Assembly: GCF_040744945.1 (NCBI RefSeq) | Contig: NZ_CP160453.1 | Location: 1,302,001-1,366,000 of the forward strand | DNA from: Saccharothrix sp. HUAS TT1 | Lineage (GTDB): Bacteria > Actinomycetota > Actinomycetes > Mycobacteriales > Pseudonocardiaceae | Direction: 5' to 3' | Length of the DNA stretch: 64,000 nucleotides | Shown here: piece after piece, positions 57,405 through 64,000 of the stretch | Position numbering within the stretch: the first letter of the stretch is position 1 | Layout: each line of letters opens with the position of its first letter | Notes under the pieces: generated by a model | The model's database searches: none | Told to the model about the DNA's origin: nothing | The model's input: the letters and a program-made list of their open reading frames with translations, nothing else | Translations under genes and position numbers: made by a program

Positions 57405-58246
57405 GATCCCCTCATCGCTCGGATGAACTCGACCGACTCGCCGGCCGGGAGTGCGCGGGCGGCGGTGTCGTCCCACACGGCGCGCAGTTTCGCGACGCCC
57501 TCTTCATCTTCCACCGAGTTGCCGCCGATCAGGTTCTCCACGTAGACCGATCCGAGGTCGTCGGCGAAGTCGAGGATGATCATGTTGCCGGAAAGCGCGC
57601 CGTAGGCGCCGATGCCGTTCGGGATGACCTGGATGGTGACGTTCGGCAACCGGGCCGCGTCGAGCAGGTGGTCCCACTGGGCCCGCATGACCCCCGGGCC
57701 ACCGATCTCCCGCCGCAGCGCCGCTTCGTCCACCAGCGCGTGCAGCGTGAGCGGGCGGGGTTGCCGGCGCAGCAGCTCCTGCCGGTTGCGGCGTTCCGGC
57801 GCGGCCCGCTCCTCCCAGTTCTCACCAGGCAGCAACACCTGGTTGCCGAGCGCCAAGGCCGCCGCGTAATCGGCGGTCTGGAGCATCCCGGGGATCAGCA
57901 CGACATCCACCGACCGCTCGGTGACGGCTTCCGCCTCGTCGCGGCGGAAGCGCAGGTAGCTCTTGGGCAGCAGGGCGGCGTGCTCGATGGGCGCGGCCTC
58001 GTCGTCGGCCACCTCCCAGAGCGCCAGGGCGCGGTCGCGCTCCTCGTCGCCCACCTTCATCACTGCGAGTATCGCGATGAAGGTCGCCCACCTCGGCCGG
58101 GCCTCGCCGGCGATCATGCGGTTCCAGGTCGAGCGCGAGGTGCGCACTTCCTTGATGACCTTGTCTGCCTTGATCCCGGATTGCGCGAGGTAGCCCTCCA
58201 TGAGGGCGCCGAGCTTCCGCTTGCCGCGCGTGGTGCCTACCGCCAT
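57401..58246 (-). CDS. XRE-family regulator with DUF5753 domain
   Basis: 281 residues. N-terminal HTH (LGALMEGYLAQSGIKADKVI, TSRSTWNRMIAGEARP) and DUF5753 C-terminal domain (LIPGMLQTADYAAAL, QVIPNGIGAYGALSGNMII). Forms a translationally coupled pair with the DUF397 gene. Divergent from the TPR protein at 58.3 kb, whose promoter it may control. Confidence 0.9.
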   Translation of the reverse strand: MAVGTTRGKRKLGALMEGYLAQSGIKADKVIKEVRTSRSTWNRMIAGEARPRWATFIAILAVMKVGDEERDRALALWEVADDEAAPIEHAALLPKSYLRFRRDEAEAVTERSVDVVLIPGMLQTADYAAALALGNQVLLPGENWEERAAPERRNRQELLRRQPRPLTLHALVDEAALRREIGGPGVMRAQWDHLLDAARLPNVTIQVIPNGIGAYGALSGNMIILDFADDLGSVYVENLIGGNSVEDEEGVAKLRAVWDDTAARALPAGESVEFIRAMRGS

Positions 58247-58341
58247 TCGATCACCTTAGCGACTCTCTGTAATCAAACCTAGTTCGGTTTCACCCAATTG
58301 GTAAACGCAGTTTCGCGTCACGCAAACGGTACTGTGTACCG

Positions 58342-59106
58342 ATGAACAGGGTGTTGAAGGGTGTGCGGACCTGCATGGCTCGGGGCGCGGTGGACGACGC
58401 GGCGACGTTGCTGCTCCACCTGTGGTCGGAGGAACCGGCCACGCCGGGGCTCCGCGAGACGAGCGTGGAACTGGCGGACCGGTTCCCGCTGTCCGAATCG
58501 GCGGCCGAGGTGCTGCGCTGCGCGACCGTGACCAGCGCCGAACGCGATTGGCTGCCGGCGGCCGTGGAGCTGGCCAAGCGGGAGGTGGGCGTCCGGCGGG
58601 CCCGGTGCCAGGCCGACCCGACGCCCGAGTCGCTGTCCGGGCACGTCGCCGCCCTGGACGTGCTGGCGAGCGTCCAACGCGCCCTCGGCGAGGAGGACAC
58701 CGCCGCCGCGTTCCTGGCCGAGGTGGTCGAGTGGCAGTACGACCACGGCGACCGGGCCGGGGTGGCGTGGGCGTTGCGGGAACTGGCGGTGCTCGCCATC
58801 GGGGCCGGCGACCTCGACCGGGCCGTCACCCGGCTCACCCGCGCCGCGTCGCTGTACCGCGAACAGCCCGACGACCCGGCCATGCGGTCGGCGTGCGGCG
58901 AGTGCCGGGTGCTGCTGGCGTGCGTCCGGTGGGCTCAGAACCGGCCGGCGGAGGCCCGGGAGCTGCTGGAAGCGGCGTTGGCCGAGTTCCGGGACGACGA
59001 CGCGGCGGTGGACGTGCTGCGCCTGCTGGAAGCACTCGACTCCGGCGACGACCTGCCGGAGTCGGTGCCCCTCGGTGGTGAGTTCGGGCAGCTCAGCTGG
59101 GTGTGA
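58342..59106 (+). CDS. TPR-like helical protein
   Basis: 254 residues, all alpha, with TPR-like repeats in the second half (AWALRELAVLAIGAGDLDRAV, ECRVLLACVRWAQNRPAEAR, ELLEAALAEFRDDDAAVDVL). No enzymatic motif. Located head-to-head with the XRE/DUF397 pair, it may be part of the same regulatory unit. Confidence 0.65.
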   Translation: MNRVLKGVRTCMARGAVDDAATLLLHLWSEEPATPGLRETSVELADRFPLSESAAEVLRCATVTSAERDWLPAAVELAKREVGVRRARCQADPTPESLSGHVAALDVLASVQRALGEEDTAAAFLAEVVEWQYDHGDRAGVAWALRELAVLAIGAGDLDRAVTRLTRAASLYREQPDDPAMRSACGECRVLLACVRWAQNRPAEARELLEAALAEFRDDDAAVDVLRLLEALDSGDDLPESVPLGGEFGQLSWV

Positions 59107-59213
59107 GCCACCGGAGACCCGTCGGGGTGAATCAGCGCGGCCGGGGCCGCGGCCGGGGGTGGCGGATCGGACGATGGTGGGGACCACCGCCCGTCCTCGC
59201 CCGGAGGCGTCCC

Positions 59214-59615
59214 ATGCTCGCTCGTTCACGTCGGCGCGTGCTGTCCGCGCTGGCCTTGACCTTCGCCCTGATGACCGGCGCCGGCGCCACCCCGGCGTCC
59301 GCGGCCGTGTACGACTTCTGCGCCGTGCCCGCCTGCGCGGACGCCCGGGGGGCGTTCGAGTACTGGGAGGGCGAGGGGCTGCCCGCGCGCCGCGTCACCA
59401 ACCACCTGCCGGGTGACCGGTGCTTCACCGGCGGCGGGACCTTCGGCAACCGGGAAGAGCAGTTGCCGGAGGAGGAGCACGGCGCCTACCGCGAGTTCGA
59501 CGTCTACGCCCGGCCCTGCGGGCAGGGCCGGGACGCGCACCGGATCGTGGTCCACCACGAGACCGGGGAGACCTGGTACACCGGCGACCACTACCGGAAC
59601 TTCTACCGCCTCTGA
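59214..59615 (+). CDS. Secreted guanyl-specific ribonuclease (N1/T1 family)
   Basis: 133 residues from ATG 59214 (GGAGG upstream). Signal peptide (RRVLSALALTFALMTGAGATPASA), then a small domain with four Cys and the microbial ribonuclease signature YREFDVYARP, RDAHRIVVHH and WYTGDHYRNF, where Glu, Arg and His form the active site. Mature protein about 100 residues, as in RNase Sa. No barstar-like gene is adjacent, as expected for an exported enzyme. Confidence 0.88.
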   Translation: MLARSRRRVLSALALTFALMTGAGATPASAAVYDFCAVPACADARGAFEYWEGEGLPARRVTNHLPGDRCFTGGGTFGNREEQLPEEEHGAYREFDVYARPCGQGRDAHRIVVHHETGETWYTGDHYRNFYRL

Positions 59616-59637
59616 ACGCCGCTCCCGGCCGCTGCTC

Positions 59638-60888
59638 CTAGCTGGGCTCGATGACGTCCATGCCCAGGAACGGCCGCAGCGCCTGCGGCACCACGACCGA
59701 GCCGTCCGCCTGCTGGTGGTTCTCCAGGATGGCGACGATCCAGCGGGTGGTGGCCAGCGTGCCGTTGAGCGTGGCGGCGATCTGCGGCTTGCCGTTCTCG
59801 TCGCGGTAGCGGACGTTCAGCCGGCGCGCCTGGAACGTGGTGCAGTTCGACGTCGAGGTCAGCTCCCGGTACGCCTGCTGGGTCGGGATCCACGCCTCGC
59901 AGTCGAACTTGCGCGCGGCCGACGTGCCGAGGTCGCCGGCGGCCGTGTCGATGACCCGGTACGGGACCTCGATCCTGGCCAGCATCTCCTCCTCGTACGC
60001 CAGCAGCGCGGCGTGCTCGGCCTCGGCGTCCTCCGGCTTGACGTAGGAGAACATCTCGACCTTGTTGAACTGGTGCACCCGGATGATGCCGCGGGTGTCC
60101 TTGCCGTACGAGCCGGCCTCGCGCCGGTAGCACGACGACCAGCCCGCGTACCGCTTCGGGCCGTCCAGGATCTCGTCGGCGTGGTAGCCCGCGAGCGGCA
60201 CCTCCGACGTGCCGACCAGGTACAGGTCGTCGGCTTCGAGCCGGTAGATCTCGCTCGCGTGCGCGCCGAGGAACCCGGTGCCCGCCATGATCTCCGGCCG
60301 GACCAGCGTCGGCGTGATCATCAGCTTGAACCCGGCCGCCGTGGCCTGGGCGACCGCCATGTTCAGCAGCGCCAGCTCCAGCTGCGCGCCCACGCCGGTC
60401 AGGAAGTAGAAGCGTGAGCCGGACACCTTCGCGCCGCGCTCCATGTCGATCGCGCCGAGCTTGAGGCCCAGGTCCAGGTGGTCCGCGGGCTCGAAGTCGA
60501 ACTCCCGCTTCTCGCCGACGTGCTTGAGCACGACGTAGTCGTCCTCGCCGCCCTCGGGCGCGTCGGGGTGGACCACGTTCGGCACGGCCCGGTGCAGCTC
60601 GGCCAGCTCGGCCTCGGTGGCGGACTGCTCGGCCTCGGCGGCCTTGACCTCGGCGGCCAGCTCCTTGCCCTTGGCCAGCAGCGCGTCGCGCTCCTCACCC
60701 CTGGCCCGGCCGACCTGCTTGCCGAACGCCTTCTGCTCGCCGCGCAGCGCGTCGGCCCGGGCGATGGCCGCCCGCCGGCGCTCGTCGGCGGACAGCAGCG
60801 CGTCGACCACGGTCTCGTCCTCGCCACGCGCGCGTTGCGACGCACGGACGGCTTCCGGGTTCTCGCGCACTGCCTTGAGGTCAATCAC
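59638..60888 (-). CDS. serS: Seryl-tRNA synthetase
   Basis: 416 residues from GTG 60888. N-terminal coiled coil that holds the long variable arm of tRNA-Ser ([14 protein letters not shown], then [18 protein letters not shown]), followed by class II motifs: [18 protein letters not shown] (motif 2), [11 protein letters not shown] and [16 protein letters not shown] (motif 3). It charges the serine tRNAs, two of which (GCT, TGA) are in this window. Single copy here, monocistronic. Confidence 0.97.
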   Translation of the reverse strand: MIDLKAVRENPEAVRASQRARGEDETVVDALLSADERRRAAIARADALRGEQKAFGKQVGRARGEERDALLAKGKELAAEVKAAEAEQSATEAELAELHRAVPNVVHPDAPEGGEDDYVVLKHVGEKREFDFEPADHLDLGLKLGAIDMERGAKVSGSRFYFLTGVGAQLELALLNMAVAQATAAGFKLMITPTLVRPEIMAGTGFLGAHASEIYRLEADDLYLVGTSEVPLAGYHADEILDGPKRYAGWSSCYRREAGSYGKDTRGIIRVHQFNKVEMFSYVKPEDAEAEHAALLAYEEEMLARIEVPYRVIDTAAGDLGTSAARKFDCEAWIPTQQAYRELTSTSNCTTFQARRLNVRYRDENGKPQIAATLNGTLATTRWIVAILENHQQADGSVVVPQALRPFLGMDVIEPS

Positions 60889-61065
60889 ACGGGCAGCGTA
60901 GTACCCGACGGGAAACCCTTTCGAACGCCTTCTGCGGACCCCCGGCACAGCCGGGAACCGCACTGCGGTCGACCGCACAGGTCATGGGGAGGCCGACTCT
61001 GAGACTCTTCGCTTTCATTCCATTACTGTCAGTTTCCGGTAGCTCGCCGGCACTGGGAGGGCGGA

Positions 61066-61784
61066 GTGGCGTCGACAGCCGACGTGGCCGTCCGGGTCCG
61101 CGCCGCCGGAGCACTGGAAGGCGCACATCACCTGGAAACCGACGCGGCACAAGTCCTGTCCGCGTTCAACCAGGTGGCGGACGGGTGCAAGGGCTACCTG
61201 TGGCCGTTGCTCAACGAGGCCGTCAAAGCCGCTGAGCGCTACGCGGACCGCCTGGCGGTCGAGGGCGCGCCCCGACCGCTCCGGCTGCTCGGCCAGTCCC
61301 ACAACGACCCCCGACACAGCCGCAGCGGCCCTCGGTCCGCCGAACCGAGCCGGTCGCGCTACCGCGCGAGCAGGTGGAAGCCATACGTCGTACCCTGCCT
61401 CCGCCTGTCGTCATCGGGAGCGGGCAGAAGACCGCAGGTCGGTGGATCAACTCGGCGGACGGCACGACCGAGCCGGTCATGAGCGGGTTCGACCCGCGTT
61501 CGGCACTGGTGCAGAGCCGACTCGCGCGCATGGGACTGCCCACGGGCACCCGGCGATCCGGCGACGTGGAGATGAAAGTGGCCGCGCACATGGCTGCCAG
61601 TGGGATCACGCACGCCGAGGTGGTCATCAACAACACGCCGTGCCGCAACTTTCCCGACAGCTGCGACACCCTCATACCGATCCTGCTGCCGGAGGGGTCC
61701 ACGCTCACGATCCACGGGCAGTCCCCCAACGGCACCCGTTTTCAGAAGCGATACACCGGAGGAGCAGAACCGTGGTGGCGTTGA
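61066..61784 (+). pseudogene. Frameshifted SCP1.201/DddA-like deaminase toxin
   Basis: Two frames of one gene. GTG 61066 (GGGAGG upstream) opens a ~65-residue helical N-terminal domain (ETDAAQVLSAFNQVADG, LNEAVKAAERYADRL). Near the CCCC tract at 61270-61273 the homologous frame shifts by one base. The new frame has a Pro/Arg/Gln linker and a deaminase domain ending at 61784: RWINSADGTTEPVMSG, SGDVEMKVAAHM, VVINNTPCRNFPDSC and TLIPILLPEGSTLTIHG match the double-stranded-DNA cytidine deaminase fold of DddA/SCP1.201. The zinc cysteines and catalytic Glu are present; the usual first zinc ligand His is Asp. One extra C would restore one continuous gene. Confidence 0.75.
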
Positions 61785-62221
61785 TCGCGGCGTACGACCC
61801 CGAGGGCGAAGGACCGGAGGTGATCACCACGGCGGCCGAGTTGGACACCGTGCTGGACCGGGTGGCCGAGTGGGGGCACCGCGCCCTGGTCGAGCTCAGG
61901 CCGGCCGATCCGGCGGACGGGCTCACGCACCGGTACTCGCTGAGCGTCGGTCTGCACGGCGACGCGGACCAGGGGACCTTGATCTACTCCTCGTCCGACG
62001 GGATGTGGTTCAGCAAGGCCACGCCTGGTCCGGAGTGGGTCGAGGCCGAGCGGATCTTGTACTACTTCATGTCCTCGGACACCGAGTACCCGCCGGATTC
62101 GGAGATTCCGGCGGGTGTGGTGCGTCGGGCAGCGCACGAGTTCATGACCGCCGGTGGGCAGCTCCCGACCGGCCCTGACTGGCACACCCCACCCCCGTGG
62201 TACCCCACGCCGTTCCGGTAG
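61772..62221 (+). CDS. Imm1-type immunity protein for the deaminase
   Basis: 149 residues. GTG 61772 (GGAGGA 8 nt upstream) lies inside the deaminase 3' end, 13-bp overlap, so toxin and antidote are coupled. ITTAAELDTVLDRVAEWGHR at the N-terminus and YSLSVGLHGDADQGTLIYSS in the middle fit the Imm1 (DddI) family of deaminase immunity proteins. It should bind and block the deaminase in the cytoplasm. Intact, while the toxin frame is broken. Confidence 0.78.
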   Translation: MVALIAAYDPEGEGPEVITTAAELDTVLDRVAEWGHRALVELRPADPADGLTHRYSLSVGLHGDADQGTLIYSSSDGMWFSKATPGPEWVEAERILYYFMSSDTEYPPDSEIPAGVVRRAAHEFMTAGGQLPTGPDWHTPPPWYPTPFR

Positions 62222-62256
62222 CCGGCTTTGTCGGACCCCGCCGGCAGGATGCGCCC

Positions 62257-62856
62257 GTGGTTGAACGAGCGAACACTGGTCCCGACCTGCTCCCCGACGT
62301 CCTGGAGGAGGTCGAGGAGCACGCGCGCGGCGTGGTGCACGGTGGGTTCACGGCGTTGGACGACGCCGTGGAGGCCGTGACCGACTACTTCGAGGACGAG
62401 GGCCGGGTCACGCCCGAGGCGGCGCGAGCGGTGGTGGAGAGGGTGTGGCGGGAGCGGGTCGCGGAGCAGGACGGGTGGCCGGCGAGCACCGACGTGGACC
62501 GGTTGCTGGCCGTGTTCGACGCGCTCGGTGACGACGGGATCGTGGCGCGGGCCGACTTCACCTGCTGCCAGACCTGCGGGCACGCCGAGATCGGGGACGA
62601 GGTCGAGGGCGCGGCGCGGGGGTACGTGTTCTTCCACCGGCAGGACACCGAGGGCGCGGTGGACGGCGGCGGGGTGTACCTCGCCTTCGGCTCGTTCGGG
62701 GAGGCGGCCGACGCGGCGGCGGCCGACGTGGCCGTGGCGCGCGACGTCGTCACCGCGCTCACCGCGACCGGGCTGCCGGTGGAGTGGGACGGGTCGGTGC
62801 GCACCCGGATCAGGGTCGGGCCGATGGCCTGGCAGAAGCGCCTGCCGGTGGCCTGA
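62257..62856 (+). CDS. DUF6891-domain protein
   Basis: 199 residues from GTG 62257. Features are the paired cysteines TCCQTCGHAEI (about residues 103-113), GYVFFHRQDTEGAV and YLAFGSFGE, as in DUF6891 proteins. Function unknown; no export signal. Same strand as the immunity gene, 35 bp downstream. The sequence does not show whether it belongs to that locus. Confidence 0.75.
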   Translation: MVERANTGPDLLPDVLEEVEEHARGVVHGGFTALDDAVEAVTDYFEDEGRVTPEAARAVVERVWRERVAEQDGWPASTDVDRLLAVFDALGDDGIVARADFTCCQTCGHAEIGDEVEGAARGYVFFHRQDTEGAVDGGGVYLAFGSFGEAADAAAADVAVARDVVTALTATGLPVEWDGSVRTRIRVGPMAWQKRLPVA

Positions 62857-62864
62857 GCAGCGCA

Positions 62865-62898
62865 GAGGGGGTGCGTGCCGGTCGGCGCGCACCCCCTC
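62865..62898. terminator. Bidirectional terminator after the DUF6891 and DUF350 genes
   Basis: An 11-bp perfect stem (GAGGGGGTGCG / CGCACCCCCTC) with a 12-nt loop, between convergent genes. Confidence 0.8.
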
Positions 62899-62909
62899 CG
62901 CCACCGGGA

Positions 62910-63362
62910 CTACGAGATCGCGACGGCGACCACGAGGCCGAGCGCGAAGTGCGCCGCCGCCACCACGACGCTGGCCGGGGCGAACCGGTCGGACTCGATC
63001 AGCGAGCCGATGTCGAGCCTGGTCACCCACTCCAGCAGCCGGACCGCGAGCACCTGGACGATGATCCCGACGAAGCCGAAGATCAGGGCCGACAGCAGGC
63101 CCTCGGCCAGCTTGCCCCCCGAGCTGTAGATCGCCACGACGATGATCAGCGCCATGCTGACCAGGCCCGCCGCGGTCACGATGACCGCGTTCGGCGCGCC
63201 GCCGCGGACGAGCGCGCTCAGCTTGCCGGGGGTGGTCCAGTCGATGGCGTAGAAGCCGACGACCATCAGCACGAGGCCGACGATCGCGTAGAGCGCGATG
63301 GCGCCGACGCCTTGGCCGATGGCGCTGCCGAAACCGGCGTCCAACGCGAGTGGGGTGATCAC
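62910..63362 (-). CDS. DUF350 membrane protein
   Basis: 150 residues with four predicted spans, two pairs of about 22 residues each (IALYAIVGLVLMVVGFYAI, TAAGLVSMALIIVVAIYSS and two more), the DUF350 layout. GTG start at 63362. The family is often encoded with glutathionylspermidine synthase-like ATP-grasp proteins, as here, but its role is unknown. Confidence 0.85.
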   Translation of the reverse strand: MITPLALDAGFGSAIGQGVGAIALYAIVGLVLMVVGFYAIDWTTPGKLSALVRGGAPNAVIVTAAGLVSMALIIVVAIYSSGGKLAEGLLSALIFGFVGIIVQVLAVRLLEWVTRLDIGSLIESDRFAPASVVVAAAHFALGLVVAVAIS

Positions 63363-63453
63363 TGACCCTCCATGGTGTGCCTGTTGATCGGTTGTGCCGC
63401 CGGTGAAGGAGCCGGTGACGACGGGTGTGGTGCGCTTCCGGGGTTCGGGGAGG

Positions 63454-64000
63454 TCACTCGACGATCCTGTGCGGGACGAACGCCGCGCCGTCGTCGGTGA
63501 CCAGGCCGACGGTCTCGCGGATGCCGAGGCCCGCCGAGGCGTCGCCGACGACCCACGCGCCGAGCGCCGGCCGGTAGCCGTCGAACTCGGGCAGCGGGTC
63601 GAACAGCTGGTAGACGAAGCCCTCCTTGCCGTAGACCCCGCCGGTCTGGGTCTCGTAGCCGGGGGCGACGATCTGGATGTTCTGGCCCTCCCGGCCCAGC
63701 CGCGGCTTGCGCACGTACTCGGTGAGCAGGCCGGGGTCGTCCAGGAACGCGGGCAGCAGGTTCGGGTGGCCGGGGTACATCTCCCACAGCACGGCCAGCA
63801 GCGCCTTGTTGGACAGCAGCATCTTCCACAGCGGCTCGACCCACAGGGTGCCGGGCAGGCTCTCGACCGCGTAGCGGCCGAACTGCTCGTCCACCACCCA
63901 CTCCCACGGGTAGAGCTTCACGACCGTGCCCATCGGCGCGTCCTCGAGGTCGACGAACCGCTTGAGCAGCGAGTCCCAGCCGATCTCCTCGATGGCCAGG
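63454..64000 (-). CDS. Glutathionylspermidine synthase-like ATP-grasp protein (5' partial)
   Basis: The C-terminal ~181 residues are visible; the frame is open at the window end. KLYPWEWVVDEQFGRY, LWVEPLWKMLLSNKALLAVLW, YVRKPRLGREGQNIQIV and VGLVTDDGAAFVPHRIVE match the glutathionylspermidine synthase C-terminal ATP-grasp domain. Actinobacteria lack glutathione and trypanothione metabolism of this kind, so the homologue probably ligates another peptide or amine. Upstream partner of the DUF350 gene. Confidence 0.88.
   Translation of the reverse strand, partial: LAIEEIGWDSLLKRFVDLEDAPMGTVVKLYPWEWVVDEQFGRYAVESLPGTLWVEPLWKMLLSNKALLAVLWEMYPGHPNLLPAFLDDPGLLTEYVRKPRLGREGQNIQIVAPGYETQTGGVYGKEGFVYQLFDPLPEFDGYRPALGAWVVGDASAGLGIRETVGLVTDDGAAFVPHRIVE

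Overview
The window is high-GC actinobacterial DNA, most likely from the Pseudonocardiales (Saccharothrix / Lentzea / Actinosynnema-like). This rests on the very strong GC third-position bias, the frequent GTG starts, an arabinogalactan (galactofuran) cell-wall locus, a PPE/EspG gene set, a DUF5753 regulator paired with a DUF397 protein, a DddA-type deaminase and an actinomycete integrative element. The genus is an inference.

Layout. 1-13.5 kb: the 3' part of a flavin amine oxidase fused to a cyclic-nucleotide-binding domain, two minus-strand tRNAs (Arg-ACG, Ser-GCT), acetoacetyl-CoA synthetase, a three-gene type VII secretion-associated operon (Pro-rich helical protein, PPE-like protein, EspG-like chaperone), a dienelactone-hydrolase-fold protein with Asp at the nucleophile position, a HisC-type aminotransferase, a TauE exporter, a zinc metallopeptidase, a secreted 5'-nucleotidase and a MarR regulator. 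13.56-21.38 kb: a decayed AICE (actinomycete integrative and conjugative element) inserted in tRNA-Ser(TGA). It is bounded by a 53-bp direct repeat. Its transfer gene has lost the ATPase core, its replication initiator is cut to a stub, and no integrase remains. It carries a GntR regulator, a HAD phosphatase-like protein and a KAP-family P-loop NTPase, the last two clearly AT-richer than everything around them. 21.4-24.1 kb: a translationally coupled STAND-like NTPase and membrane protein, a further accessory pair beside the attachment site. 24.2-29.4 kb: secreted M28 peptidase, acetyltransferase, quinone oxidoreductase, methyltransferase, and a class V aminotransferase homologue lacking the PLP lysine.

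29.4-57 kb: a cell-envelope region. It opens with the proteasome activator Bpa and the galactan exporter Wzm/Wzt, GlfT1, GlfT2 and UDP-galactopyranose mutase, a gene set and partial order shared with the mycobacterial Rv3777-Rv3783 and Rv3808c-Rv3809c regions. Large membrane proteins, a flippase, GT2 glycosyltransferases, a DUF2304 protein and a tightly overlapping six-gene amino-sugar operon (WbpB-, WbpE- and WbpD-like steps plus a second aminotransferase/acetyltransferase/epimerase set) follow. A DUF2142 protein, a methyltransferase/COG5610 HAD pair and a sugar epimerase complete it. The parts fit export of a lipid-linked galactan and of a second glycan containing acetamido sugars.

57-64 kb: DUF397/XRE regulator pair, TPR protein, secreted T1-type ribonuclease, serS, a frameshifted DddA-like deaminase toxin with an Imm1-type immunity gene, a DUF6891 protein, and a DUF350 / glutathionylspermidine-synthase-like pair that runs off the window end.
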